Assembly: GCA_015059965.1 (NCBI GenBank)
Contig: SUZM01000002.1
Coordinates: 128,251-192,250 of the forward strand
Direction of reading: 5' to 3'
Length of the DNA stretch: 64,000 bases
Source: Rikenellaceae bacterium
Lineage (GTDB): Bacteria > Bacteroidota > Bacteroidia > Bacteroidales > Rikenellaceae
Position numbers and translations under genes: made by a program. Positions 26,554 to 36,220 of this stretch are shown piece after piece (position 1 is the stretch's first letter; every line of letters begins with the position of its first letter). The notes below the pieces were generated by a model. It was not told where the DNA came from. It saw only the letters and a list, made by a program, of their open reading frames with translations, and ran no database searches.

Positions 26554-28284
26554 TCAGAAGTTCAGCTTCACGCCGACCGTGCAGGCGATGCCCGTAAGGG
26601 GGTAGTTGGCCCAGTCGTGGAGGCGTTCGTTCAGCAGGTTGCGCCCCTCGGCAAAGAGGGTAAGCGAGGAGTTCAGGTGATAGTCTGCATAGAGGCGCAG
26701 ATCGACCGTGATGGGAACCTTGTAGGTCAGCCACTCCATTTTTCCTGCCCCCTGATTATCGCTCAGGTAGTGCAGGTTGCTCCAGTGGCGTGTGCTGCAA
26801 AGCTCTCCCGAGAGGGCGATCGTGAATTTGCGGTGGGCGTACTCGGCCTTCAGGGTCGAGCGCAGGGCCGGAAGGCCTCCGGCGAGCATCTGCTCGCCCA
26901 GTTGTCCGCGGAAATCGTGCAGATACCCGAGCACGGTTCCCTGGATCATCAGGTCGGCCACGGGGCGCCACTTCAGATCTACGCCCAGGGTCGCGGTGTT
27001 GCGGCGGGCTTGTGCCACGCCGAACTGCAGAAAGTTGCGGTTCGCGCTCTCGGCCATCGGGAAGTTGATGCCGTACCAGTAGCGGGCGTTTTCGATCCAA
27101 CTCATCTCGATATGCAGGCGATAGGAGAAGCGGTTCGAGAGGTTGCCTTCGGCTCCGAAGCGCAGGTTGTAGTGCACCGTATTCTTCGGCAGGGCAAAGC
27201 CGGTGATCAGGTATGGGTTCTCTTTGAGCAGGGAGCGGAAATCGTTACGCTCCACCTCGCCATCAAATCCCGCAAAGGGGACGAAGGCTCCGTTGCCGAG
27301 GTTGAATTTCAAGCGGATGTGGGGGATGGGGTAGTGGAAGGACTCGTGCCCCTCGGAGGAGGTGATGGCCGCATAGTGGTATTCGGCTCCCACTTCTGCC
27401 TCCATGCTGTGGCGCGTAAAGCTGTAGGCGAAACGGCCGTGGAGGTTTTGGTTCTCATAGCCGCTCATGTCGCCGGCGCCCCAGGCCCCCTCGAATCCAA
27501 GGCCGAAGTTCAGGTGGTGGCTTCCCCATCGGAAGCCGATTCGCCCAATACCTCCGGCATCGATTTGGCGGGCATCCATCAACGAGAGGGTCCGGCTGTT
27601 GTCGTGCAGATAGATACCGTAGCCCTCGATGTTGAAATTCACTTTGCGCTCGTCGTTGAAGTCGTCGCCTATGCGGATGCGCATGGCCGCTTCTCCGAAG
27701 TTCACGCGGCTGCCTACCATCAGATCATCCTGCGGGTCGGTGGCGCCGTAGCGGTGCAGAAGCCGATTTTCGTAGTAGAGCTCCGTCTCGAGGATGTGGC
27801 GTCCGAGGTAGCGGCCCGCAGCACCGCCGATGCGGTTATACATCCGGGTCGCCGTGGGCTCCAGCCCGGCGTAGTTCTTCACGCGGGCATAGTCTCCCAG
27901 GTGGTTGACGTAAAGCATGGCGTAGCCGATCGAGGGATTCTGGGTTGCCAGGTGGAGGTCGGCCACGCTGTTGAGCGGATAGCCCACGCCCGCCTTCAGG
28001 TAGAAGGGGGTCGGGCGGTTAAACTCCCAGTAGGTAACCGTGGCCGGACGGAACGTGCGTGTCTCGAGTTGGGTGTTCAGGGCACGCGGCGAGATCGTGT
28101 AGTCGATCTCGGGTCGGATCTTCACCGTATCGGCAAATTCGGGTTGCAGGGCCGGTTTGGCCGCCGTGGCCACCTTCGGGACATAGCTTTTCGAGACCTC
28201 GACCTGCTTCTCGACCTGGGCCGATAGGGGAAGGCTCATCAGGAGGGTGCCCCACACCAGGAGCATATGGATGGTTCTTTTCAT
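26554..28284 (-). CDS. Outer-membrane beta-barrel protein without plug domain
   Basis: A 576-residue exported protein with a signal peptide (about 1-22), a short Pro/Val-rich N-terminal stretch, and then about 480 residues of alternating strands ending in a C-terminal Phe (VGVKLNF), typical of outer-membrane barrels. It resembles the barrel half of TonB-dependent receptors; the last part contains the receptor-like phrase EGRNLLNERLHDW. No plug domain or TonB box is apparent, so it is unlikely to be a classical active transporter. It starts 3 bp after the stop of a large TPR protein gene, and the pair is probably translated together as partners. Confidence 0.8.
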   Translation of the reverse strand: MKRTIHMLLVWGTLLMSLPLSAQVEKQVEVSKSYVPKVATAAKPALQPEFADTVKIRPEIDYTISPRALNTQLETRTFRPATVTYWEFNRPTPFYLKAGVGYPLNSVADLHLATQNPSIGYAMLYVNHLGDYARVKNYAGLEPTATRMYNRIGGAAGRYLGRHILETELYYENRLLHRYGATDPQDDLMVGSRVNFGEAAMRIRIGDDFNDERKVNFNIEGYGIYLHDNSRTLSLMDARQIDAGGIGRIGFRWGSHHLNFGLGFEGAWGAGDMSGYENQNLHGRFAYSFTRHSMEAEVGAEYHYAAITSSEGHESFHYPIPHIRLKFNLGNGAFVPFAGFDGEVERNDFRSLLKENPYLITGFALPKNTVHYNLRFGAEGNLSNRFSYRLHIEMSWIENARYWYGINFPMAESANRNFLQFGVAQARRNTATLGVDLKWRPVADLMIQGTVLGYLHDFRGQLGEQMLAGGLPALRSTLKAEYAHRKFTIALSGELCSTRHWSNLHYLSDNQGAGKMEWLTYKVPITVDLRLYADYHLNSSLTLFAEGRNLLNERLHDWANYPLTGIACTVGVKLNF

Positions 28285-28287
28285 GGG

Positions 28288-31284
28288 TTACTCTTTTAAT
28301 TGTTTGATGCGCTCTCGGGCCTCGCCAACGATGCCGTCGTCGGTCGGAGAGTAGCCGTCGGCCACACTCTGCCAGGTGGCACGAGCCTGGAAGCTGTCTC
28401 CCTGCTTGAGGTAGCAGTCGCCCAGCGTGAGGAACGATTTGGCGAGCCAGTAGTTGTGGGCCGAGGGCATCTCCGAGAAGGCGAAGACCAGCTCCTCGAC
28501 CTCCTTTAGTTTCCCGGCATCCATGCGCGCCAGAATTGTGCGATACATCGCCTCAGCCCCCTCGGCCGAGCGTACCTCCGTGCGCAGGAGGTCATACAAT
28601 GCCTGCGCCTTCTGCCTCTCGCCCTGCTCCTCTAAGAGTTGGGCATGGGCGAAGCGTGCCTCGCGCAGCGCCTTTTCGGAGACCTCCTTGCGGCTCTCGA
28701 TCTCAAGGGCCATCTCCTGAATGGCCGTCCGGTCGCCCGTGGCGATGGTGCTGCTCACATAACCCTCGAGCGCTTGGTTGCGCTCCTGGGTTGTGGCGGC
28801 TGCATCGGCCAGTCGGCCGTAGGCATCGGCGGCTGTGGCATACTCCTTCGAGGCGTGGGCCATCGGGGCCAGACGTTTCAGCGCATCCTGGGTGTATTGG
28901 CAGGGCCCCAGGTCGGTAAGCTCCTTGAGGGTCTCCAGCTCCTGTTTCGGCTGCTGGAGGTCGTGGTAGCAGTTGCTCAGGTAGTAGAGGGCATCGCTTC
29001 TGTAAGCCCCCTTTGTGAAGCTCTTCAGGTAGCTGCGCAGTGAGCGTGCGGCCTCCTCGGCACGGTCGGCCAGGTAGAGGCTTTGGGCAGCCGTGAAGCT
29101 CAGCGAGTCGCGGGCCCGGAGCGAGAGGTCGCCATCCACGCCGCTCTTTTCGGCATAGGCGAAGTAGCCGTCGGCATTGCCTTCGGCCAGGTAGAGTTCG
29201 CGAATCCCCTGCAGGGCACTGCGGGCCTCGGCCGATGAGGGGGCGGCCTTTACCACGCGGTCGTAGTAGGCCATCGACTGCTTTTTGTCGCCCAGGTTGG
29301 CATAGATCAGCCCCAGATCCGAGAGGGCGCGGCTGTAGACCGGCGAGTGGGGATAGCGGTTTACATAATCCTTCAGTATGGTGGCTGCATCGCTGTAGCG
29401 CTTTTGTGCCATGTAGGTGTGGCCCAATTCGTAGGCGGCATCATCCACCCAGTCGCCCTTGTCGGCCGAGATGATCCGCTTCAGTGAGGAGATCTTCTCC
29501 TCGGTCCGTCCCAGGATACCGAGCGTGATGGCCTGCTGATAGGCGCCATAGTGGCATGCGGGGTAGGTCGTTGAAGCCGCCTCGCGGTAACTCTCGAGAG
29601 CCTGCTCGAAATTGCGCCGGCCGTAGCGGCTGTCGCCCAGGCGGTTCAGGGCATCGGCCCGCAGGGCATCGTTTGCCGTGTAGAGTTTCAGAAAGAGGAG
29701 AAACGCATCTTCAGCTTCGGCCTGCCGACCGCTTCTGAGGTGGCAGTAGCCGAGGTTGAAGTGTGCCAAGGCATATTCGCGTTCGGTTTTGGGGGCGTGT
29801 TGCAGGTAGCGCTCCAGAAGTTGTTGAGCTGCGCTGTACTGCCCGCGCGAGAAGGCGATCTCGGCCCGCCAGAAGTCGGAAAGGGCTGTGTAGCGGGCAC
29901 TCACACCGATTCCGGCAGCCTCCTTGAGGTGTACCTCGGCGCTGCTCAGATCGCCCGCCTCGTAGCGCTTCAGGGCGCGGTAGAAGGTGATCTTCTGGCG
30001 GGCGGCCCGCATGTCGCTATCGGGGGCCGGGAGGGTGCGGATGGCCTCGTAGGCGGCATCGTAGTTCTCGGAGTTGTAGTAGGCGGCAGCCAGCAGGCTC
30101 TTCACCTCGTCCAGACGCTCCGAGGCGGGGTATTCGGTGCAGTAGCGCGTGAGGATGTTGATCGCCTCGCCGAAGTGCCCGCCGCCGAGCTCATATTGCA
30201 ACTTGCCGTAGTTGAAGAGGGCATCTTCAGCCACCTCGGGCAGCAGGAGTTTGTCCGTAGCCATGGCAAAGGCCTGCATGGCTGATTGCTTGTCGCCCAG
30301 GCGCAGGTAACAGTCGGCCAGGTGGTAGGCGGCATTCTGCGTGAGGGCATCTGCGGGGCCGGCCGCCCGGCGCAGCACCTCGGCCGCCTCTTTGTAGCGG
30401 GCCAGACGGTAGAGCGAGAAGCCCTCGATGTAGGCTGCCTCGCGGGTCTGCTCCCCCTCCAATTGGTTGTAGGCGGCCATATATTCGTAAGCCTTGGCGT
30501 AGTTGTCCAGGTGGAACCATGCCTCGGCGATCATGCGGCAGAGATCGCGCTGTTGGGCCGTTGAGGCGGTCGGGATCAGCGCATCGCCATGGGTGGTGAC
30601 GTAGGTGTAGTTCTCTTCGCGAAACTCCAGTTGCAAGAGGTAGAAGGGGGCTACGCTGCGGTAGGTGTTGCTGTGAGTCAGCTCCTCGAAGCCGATCTTG
30701 GCTTTGGGGTAGTCGCCCCGCATGTAGTCGATGTAGGAGCGGTAGTAGAGGGCATGGTCGGCGTAGATGCTCTTTTTGTTCACGCGTTCGAAGTACCCGT
30801 AGGCGGCATCATACTCCCCGGCGGCAAAGTCCAGGTAGCCGCGGCGAATGTCGTATTTGGTGCGGTTGTCGGCCGAGAGCGCGCGGTAGTCGGTCCTCTC
30901 GAAGGTCTCACGCGCCTTGGTGTACTCTTCGCGTGTGCAGTAGTAGGAGGCCAGGGCAAAACGCACGTCGTTCGTGCGCAGCGACCCCGGAAAGCGCTCC
31001 TCGAAGAGTTTGAGTGCCCGCTCGGCATCGGGGTGTCCCAACTCTACGGCGCAGACGGCCAGGTGGTAGGCGGCCTGCTCCTGTTCCGGAGTCCGATCTT
31101 CGGGGATGGAGCGTTGAATCTGCATCCAAGCGCGGCGGGCATCGGCCCAACGTCCGCGTTCGAAGAGTTCCGAAGCGCGGGTGATCTCCCGGCGCAGGTG
31201 CTGCTCGGAGTTTTGTGCCCGCAGCTCTCCTCCCGTGAAAATCATGGAGATCAATACAATAGGTAGAAATATCTCTCTTAACAT
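28288..31284 (-). CDS. Large periplasmic tetratricopeptide-repeat protein
   Basis: A 998-residue protein made almost wholly of helical TPR and YbgF-like repeats after a signal peptide (about 1-24, ending LRAQ). Repeats are easy to see as AxxxLGxxYxxxGxxxxA patterns, e.g. NRLGDSRYGRRNFEQALESY and SDLGLIYANLGDKKQSMAYY. The start is ATG 31284 (MLREIFLP); 57 extra upstream codons would cross a -7 element at 31308-31315. Such long TPR proteins act as scaffolds in the envelope. Partnership with the adjacent plugless barrel is inferred from the 3-bp gap. Confidence 0.86.
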   Translation of the reverse strand: MLREIFLPIVLISMIFTGGELRAQNSEQHLRREITRASELFERGRWADARRAWMQIQRSIPEDRTPEQEQAAYHLAVCAVELGHPDAERALKLFEERFPGSLRTNDVRFALASYYCTREEYTKARETFERTDYRALSADNRTKYDIRRGYLDFAAGEYDAAYGYFERVNKKSIYADHALYYRSYIDYMRGDYPKAKIGFEELTHSNTYRSVAPFYLLQLEFREENYTYVTTHGDALIPTASTAQQRDLCRMIAEAWFHLDNYAKAYEYMAAYNQLEGEQTREAAYIEGFSLYRLARYKEAAEVLRRAAGPADALTQNAAYHLADCYLRLGDKQSAMQAFAMATDKLLLPEVAEDALFNYGKLQYELGGGHFGEAINILTRYCTEYPASERLDEVKSLLAAAYYNSENYDAAYEAIRTLPAPDSDMRAARQKITFYRALKRYEAGDLSSAEVHLKEAAGIGVSARYTALSDFWRAEIAFSRGQYSAAQQLLERYLQHAPKTEREYALAHFNLGYCHLRSGRQAEAEDAFLLFLKLYTANDALRADALNRLGDSRYGRRNFEQALESYREAASTTYPACHYGAYQQAITLGILGRTEEKISSLKRIISADKGDWVDDAAYELGHTYMAQKRYSDAATILKDYVNRYPHSPVYSRALSDLGLIYANLGDKKQSMAYYDRVVKAAPSSAEARSALQGIRELYLAEGNADGYFAYAEKSGVDGDLSLRARDSLSFTAAQSLYLADRAEEAARSLRSYLKSFTKGAYRSDALYYLSNCYHDLQQPKQELETLKELTDLGPCQYTQDALKRLAPMAHASKEYATAADAYGRLADAAATTQERNQALEGYVSSTIATGDRTAIQEMALEIESRKEVSEKALREARFAHAQLLEEQGERQKAQALYDLLRTEVRSAEGAEAMYRTILARMDAGKLKEVEELVFAFSEMPSAHNYWLAKSFLTLGDCYLKQGDSFQARATWQSVADGYSPTDDGIVGEARERIKQLKE

Positions 31285-31307
31285 GGTTGCGAGTTGTTTC
31301 AATGGAA

Positions 31308-31315
31308 CAAAGATA
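31308..31315 (-). promoter_or_regulatory. -7 element of the TPR/barrel pair
   Basis: Minus-strand TATCTTTG, full consensus, 23 nt before the TPR-protein ATG. It rules out the longer upstream reading frame as coding. Confidence 0.65.
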
Positions 31316-31472
31316 CTCTTTTTTCGGCAATGCACACCCTTTTTTAGGAACGATTCTTGCTCCAAATTTCGTATGCCAAATTTTTTTTCTTCGCTGATAT
31401 ACGAAAATGGATATAACTTTCGTTTATTAATCAAGAAACATTTATAAGATAACACAATTAAAAAAGAAGACT

Positions 31473-31862
31473 ATGTTAAGCTACATTGTAAAGATTCGCC
31501 GTGACGAACCGGTGAAGTTCCAATTGGAGAGCCACCCCGATATGATGGCACTCAACCCCAAGGAGATGATGCTCTATTCGGCCGTGATGTGTGCCGCCTA
31601 CACGCTGGAGTACCAGCTTAAGCGTGCCCGTGTGCAGGTTAACTCCTTTGAGATCGAGCTCACGGGCAACCTCTCGACCGACACGCTGCAGGCCGAGGCC
31701 TACTACACCGATTTTAGAATCAAATATCGTGTTGAAGGCCAATCGAGCGAGCAGGAGTCGGCAATCTCCCAGGCGTTGCTCAAGACCCAGGATGACGGAT
31801 GCGGATTGATTCGCATGCTGAAGATGATCGGTCGGGTGGATCCCGAGTATGTGATTCTGTAA
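31473..31862 (+). CDS. OsmC-like family protein
   Basis: A 129-residue protein. The central NPKEMMLYSAVMCAAYTLEY matches the helix of OsmC/Ohr-like proteins carrying the first redox cysteine (here Cys40), and a second Cys near the C terminus (DDGCGLI) is placed like the partner. OsmC-type enzymes reduce organic or fatty-acid hydroperoxides. The alternative is a non-redox YhfA-like relative. It is a single gene divergent from the TPR gene and followed by a strong terminator. Confidence 0.75.
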   Translation: MLSYIVKIRRDEPVKFQLESHPDMMALNPKEMMLYSAVMCAAYTLEYQLKRARVQVNSFEIELTGNLSTDTLQAEAYYTDFRIKYRVEGQSSEQESAISQALLKTQDDGCGLIRMLKMIGRVDPEYVIL

Positions 31863-31879
31863 TACCCCCCACAGTGATT

Positions 31880-31927
31880 GGGGCGGATGGAACCTCTGAA
31901 AAGGAGACTCCATCCGCCCCGATTTTT
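31880..31927 (+). terminator. Intrinsic terminator of the OsmC-like gene
   Basis: Perfect 12-bp GC-rich stem (31880-31891 with 31909-31920) followed by GATTTTTT. It begins 17 bp after the stop. The convergent TolC-like gene ends at 31951, so it may serve both sides. Confidence 0.88.
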
Positions 31928-31950
31928 TGCTCCTCTAAGGTGCCCTCGGC

Positions 31951-33195
31951 CTACGGCTCGGCAATGATTCTTCGATACTCCGAGCAGGCTATGGCGTAGT
32001 TGAAGTGGGCGGTGATGACATTTGTGTAGATTTGGATCCAGTTGAGCTGGGCTTGCAGGACATCGAGAATGGTGGTGAGCCCTTCGCTGTAGGAGTAGGT
32101 TCCCAAGTCGAGGTTCTCGCCTGCAATGCGCAGGCTCTCGCCGACCGACTCCACGCGGGCCTGGCTCTCGACCACGGCGCTCCAGCCGTTGCGCTCCTCG
32201 CGCAGGATCTGCTCCATGAGTTCCGATTGTTGCCATTCGACCTCCAGGGCCGTGGCGCGGGCTGCCCCCGTGCTGTGGCGGCGGGCGCCCCACCCGAAGA
32301 TCGGAACCGAGAGGCGGGCAAAGAGTGCTCCGTCGATTTGGGTGGCCCCTGTCCGGTTGGGCGACTCGGGATGCCACGACCCCCGCACGCCGACCTCGAG
32401 TCGCGGGTTATAGCCTGCCCGGGCGATTGTAATGGCGTTTTGCGCCGCTGCCGTGCGCAGCCGCGAGGTCTGGTAGTCGGGGCGGTTGTCGAGGGTCTGA
32501 TCCAGGCTTTTGCGCTCGGGTCGGGGTTGTGGGTCGAAGATCGACTCGCCGAGCTCAACGGGCCTGTCGCTCGGTGTGCCGCGCAGGATGTTGAAGTTGT
32601 GCAGGGCCTCCTCGAAGTTCTCTTCGGCCATGAGCAGTTCGTATTCGGCTGTGCTGAGGCGGGCCTCGATCATCAGCACATCTCCCTTGGCGATATAGCC
32701 CTCGCTGAAGCGGCGGTCGATAATCTCTTTCAGGGAGCGGATGATGCGGACATACTCCGCCATAGCGGCGCGGTATTCGGCCATGGCCGAGAGGTTCCAA
32801 TAGGTGTAGTCGGCGGCATAGCGGATCGAGAGCTCGGTGTCGAGCTCCTGCTCACGGGCGATGGCATGGTTGAGCATGGCTTCGCGGTAGGCAGCCCGCA
32901 CGCCTCCCCCTTTGTAGAGGGTGGCGATGATCTCGGGTTGGAGTGCGAAGCTCCAAGGTTTTAACTCCGATTCTTCGCGGAGGGCACAGCTGAAGTCGCC
33001 CGCCAGGGAGAGCCGGGGCAGAAAGTCGGTGCGGGAGAGGAGTTGGCGCTCGCCGGTTACCCGGCTGTGGGCTCGGGCGGCCTCCAGTTGGCGACTGTGG
33101 CCGAGTACCTGTTCGCGGTACTCCTGAAGATGGGTCTGGGCCGTTCCGGGCAGCAGTGGCAGCCATGCGGCCAGTAAGATGAGGACTCTATACAT
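31951..33195 (-). CDS. TolC-family outer-membrane efflux protein
   Basis: A 414-residue protein with a signal peptide (about 1-20) and two long helical repeats separated by short strands, the OEP/TolC layout. The phrases NRPDYQTSRLRTAAAQNAITIARAGYNP and ATALEVEW fit the family. It forms the outer-membrane duct of the efflux pump encoded upstream. Its start overlaps the RND gene stop by 8 bp (33188-33195), so translation is coupled. It is the last gene of the adaptor-pump-duct operon. Confidence 0.9.
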   Translation of the reverse strand: MYRVLILLAAWLPLLPGTAQTHLQEYREQVLGHSRQLEAARAHSRVTGERQLLSRTDFLPRLSLAGDFSCALREESELKPWSFALQPEIIATLYKGGGVRAAYREAMLNHAIAREQELDTELSIRYAADYTYWNLSAMAEYRAAMAEYVRIIRSLKEIIDRRFSEGYIAKGDVLMIEARLSTAEYELLMAEENFEEALHNFNILRGTPSDRPVELGESIFDPQPRPERKSLDQTLDNRPDYQTSRLRTAAAQNAITIARAGYNPRLEVGVRGSWHPESPNRTGATQIDGALFARLSVPIFGWGARRHSTGAARATALEVEWQQSELMEQILREERNGWSAVVESQARVESVGESLRIAGENLDLGTYSYSEGLTTILDVLQAQLNWIQIYTNVITAHFNYAIACSEYRRIIAEP

Positions 33196-36100
33196 GGTCT
33201 TTATGGGGTTGGATCTTGTGGAAGAGGGCGTAGAGTGGCGGGAGCACCCCGATGGTAACCATCACCCCGGCAATCAGGCCTCCCATGATGGTGGCGGCCA
33301 TGGCTCCGAAGAGGGGGTCGAAGAGCAGGGGGACCATACCGAGGATTGTCGTTCCCGAGGCCATAACCACCGGGAGCACACGGCTGCGCACCGCCCTTTT
33401 TAGGGCCTCGCTGGGGGCTGCTCCTTGGGCTTTCAGGCGTTCGATCTCGGCAATCAGCACCACTCCGTTTTTGATGTTCATGCCCACCAGACCGAGCAGA
33501 CCCAGCAGGGCGAAGAAGTCGAAGAGCTTGCCGGTCAGCAGGAGTCCCGGCACCACTCCGATCAGCAGCAGCGGCTGCACCAACAGCACGATGAGCGGAT
33601 TTCGCAGGTTGCCGAAGAGCAGGATGAGTGTCGTGGCGATCAGCAGCAGTGTAAGGGGCAGTTTGGCCATCAGCGCCCGGTTCGACTCGATCTGGCTCTC
33701 CTCCTCGCCGAAGAGGTGCATGCGGTAGCCGCGTGGCAGGTTGATCGTGCGCATCGAGTCGTAGAGCGTGCGAAAGAGGGCCTTGGTATTGACTCCCTGT
33801 TTGGGATCACATTGCGCCTTCATCACCCGTTCGCGGTTGAAGTGTTCGATCACCCCGCGCCGAAAACCAAACTCGAGGCTGTCGATCGCCTGCTCCAGGG
33901 CGAATACTCTTCCCCGTGGTGAGAAGAGTGGAATGGCCTGGAGGGAGTTCAGCGTCTCGTTTTGCTCCTCCTTCAGCAGGATCTGGAGCACGCGGTCTCC
34001 CTCGCGATACTCGCCCAGCTGCAGACCCGACGATGAGAGGGCCATGCCGGCTGCCAGGCGGCTGCGCGAGATGCCGATCCGTTGTCCCTTCATCTGTGAG
34101 TAGCGGGGCATCCAGGTCGGAATGCGGTTGCCCCAGCTTTGGCGGATGTTGCGGGTATCTGGATTTCGTCTCAGGATTGCCTCCGCGCAGTCGGTGAGGC
34201 GTTGCAGGGTGTCGATGTCGGGCCCGATGAATCCGAATTCGATCGTGGCATCGGGCACGGGCGAGAGCTTGAAGAGCGAGGAGCGCAGCCAGACATCGGG
34301 CAACTCCTGCTCGACCCATCGGTTGAATTCGGCCTCTACGGTGCCACTCTGTCGGGGGTGGTGGAGTTCGACGAGCAGGTTGCCAAAGTTGGGCTCGCCG
34401 GCCACGCTCCCCGAGGCGAGGTAGTAGCGCGGAGGGGTGCCTCCCGCAGTGAGCGATACCCGTTTCACCTCGGGGCGTGCCATCAGCCACTCCTCCATCC
34501 TGAGGAGCCGCTCTTCGGTCGCGCGAATATCGTAGCCCTCGGGCAGCAGGACGTCGGCCCGAAAGTAGGGTTTGCTGAGGTTCGGAAAGAAGTTTTGCGG
34601 TCGCCGGCCCAGGAGCCAGAGGCTCAACAGCAGGAGTCCCACGCACCCTAAAGGGATGGCGATACGATGCCGCAAGGTCCTCTTGAGCAGTTTGTCGAAG
34701 CTGCGAACGATACCTGCGGTGCGATCCTCGCTTCCGGGGCGGGGTGCCTGCAACAGCTTAACCCCGAAGAGTGGGGTTTGTGTCAGGGCCAGCACCCAGC
34801 TCAGCAGCAGAGAGAGCGAGACAACGATAAAGAGGGGTTTGATGATCTCGGCCACGGATGAGGGGGCGAGGTAGAGCGGAAGAAACGAGAAGATCCCGAT
34901 CAGGGTGGCTCCCAGAAGGTTCCAAGCCGGTTGCTCTGCCCCTTGCAGAAGGGCCTCCGTGCGCCCCATGCCACCCGCCATGCGCTGTTTGGCGTTGTCC
35001 ACCACCACGATGGCGTTGTCCACCAGTATCCCCATGGCGATGATGAAACCGGCCAGCGAGGTGCGATTCAGCCCTTCGCCCAGGGGTTGCATCAGGAGCA
35101 GCGTTCCACCGATGGCGAAGAGCAGCGAGCTGCCGATTACCACCCCCTCGCGGAGGCCCATCGAGAGCATGATCACGCCGATGACGATCAGCAGCGATTC
35201 GAGCAGGTTCAACAGAAAGGTGTTGGTCGCCTCACGGGCGATGCGATCCTCAGGGTAGAGGACCTCGAGCTGCAGCCCTACGGGAAGCTCCTCGGCGGCC
35301 AAGGCCTCCGAGACCGCCCGCCCGACCTTCACCACATCACTCTGTGGCTCCGTGCTGATGCCGATGCCGATCGCTCTTACCCCATTCACACGCATCAGCG
35401 CCTCGGGCGGTGTGCGGTAGTCGCGCTCCACGCGGGCGATGTCGCCCACACGAAACTGCCTGCCGTCCGAGGCCATCAGCAGTTGATTCCTCAGGTCGTC
35501 GAGCGTGTGGTAGGTGCCGCTCTCCAGCAGGCGGATCTGCAGCTCTCCGGCCCGGATTGTTCCGCTGCTCAGGAGTCGGTTCTCCTCCTCAATGGCGGCG
35601 ATGATCGCTTCGGGACGTATCGAGAATTCGGCTAAGGCCGAGAGCGAGATGTAGAGGTTGATTACCGGCTCTTGTTCGCCGTAGAGGACCACCTTCTCTA
35701 CCCCCCTTAGGCGCATCAGATGCCTCTTGAGCCGTTGGGCGGCCTCGCGGAGCTCCGTAAAGCTGAACCCTAAGTCGGCTGTGAGGGCGTAGTAGAGCCC
35801 GTAGACCTCGCCGAAGTCGTCGCTTACGCGTATGGCAGAGGCCCCATCGGGCAGCCGAGAGCCGATGTTGAGGGTGCGGCGCCGCAGTTCGTCCCAGCGT
35901 TGCGGAATCTCGCGGGCCGGGGTGGCCGGGTCGAGCTCCACGCGAATCAGGGAGGTGCCGTAGCGCGACTCGGAGGAGATCTTTTTGACCGAGGGCATCG
36001 ACTGAATCTCCCGCTCGATGGGCTCGGTGATCAACTCCTCGACCTGCTCGGGGGAGGCTCCCGGGTAGTGGCAGCTCAGGGCTGCGGTCTTGATCACAAA

Positions 36101-36220
36101 GACCGAGTCCTCCTTCTTGCCCAGTTGCCAAAAGGCGACGATCCCGCCCACGAAGGCAACCAGGAGCAGAAACCTGACGATCGAGCGGTTTTCGAGGGCG
36201 AGGCGTGGCAGACTTTTCAT
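33188..36220 (-). CDS. RND efflux pump, inner-membrane permease
   Basis: A 1010-residue proton-driven pump with the usual 12-helix layout and two large periplasmic loops (roughly 35-330 and 555-850). Helix 4 carries the proton-relay motif with Asp in GILVDNAIVVVDNAKQ. The lack of an obvious heavy-metal motif favours a drug or hydrophobic-compound pump, but substrate is not predictable. It overlaps the adaptor gene by 4 bp (ATGA) and the TolC-like gene by 8 bp. Confidence 0.93.
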   Translation of the reverse strand: MKSLPRLALENRSIVRFLLLVAFVGGIVAFWQLGKKEDSVFVIKTAALSCHYPGASPEQVEELITEPIEREIQSMPSVKKISSESRYGTSLIRVELDPATPAREIPQRWDELRRRTLNIGSRLPDGASAIRVSDDFGEVYGLYYALTADLGFSFTELREAAQRLKRHLMRLRGVEKVVLYGEQEPVINLYISLSALAEFSIRPEAIIAAIEEENRLLSSGTIRAGELQIRLLESGTYHTLDDLRNQLLMASDGRQFRVGDIARVERDYRTPPEALMRVNGVRAIGIGISTEPQSDVVKVGRAVSEALAAEELPVGLQLEVLYPEDRIAREATNTFLLNLLESLLIVIGVIMLSMGLREGVVIGSSLLFAIGGTLLLMQPLGEGLNRTSLAGFIIAMGILVDNAIVVVDNAKQRMAGGMGRTEALLQGAEQPAWNLLGATLIGIFSFLPLYLAPSSVAEIIKPLFIVVSLSLLLSWVLALTQTPLFGVKLLQAPRPGSEDRTAGIVRSFDKLLKRTLRHRIAIPLGCVGLLLLSLWLLGRRPQNFFPNLSKPYFRADVLLPEGYDIRATEERLLRMEEWLMARPEVKRVSLTAGGTPPRYYLASGSVAGEPNFGNLLVELHHPRQSGTVEAEFNRWVEQELPDVWLRSSLFKLSPVPDATIEFGFIGPDIDTLQRLTDCAEAILRRNPDTRNIRQSWGNRIPTWMPRYSQMKGQRIGISRSRLAAGMALSSSGLQLGEYREGDRVLQILLKEEQNETLNSLQAIPLFSPRGRVFALEQAIDSLEFGFRRGVIEHFNRERVMKAQCDPKQGVNTKALFRTLYDSMRTINLPRGYRMHLFGEEESQIESNRALMAKLPLTLLLIATTLILLFGNLRNPLIVLLVQPLLLIGVVPGLLLTGKLFDFFALLGLLGLVGMNIKNGVVLIAEIERLKAQGAAPSEALKRAVRSRVLPVVMASGTTILGMVPLLFDPLFGAMAATIMGGLIAGVMVTIGVLPPLYALFHKIQPHKDHV

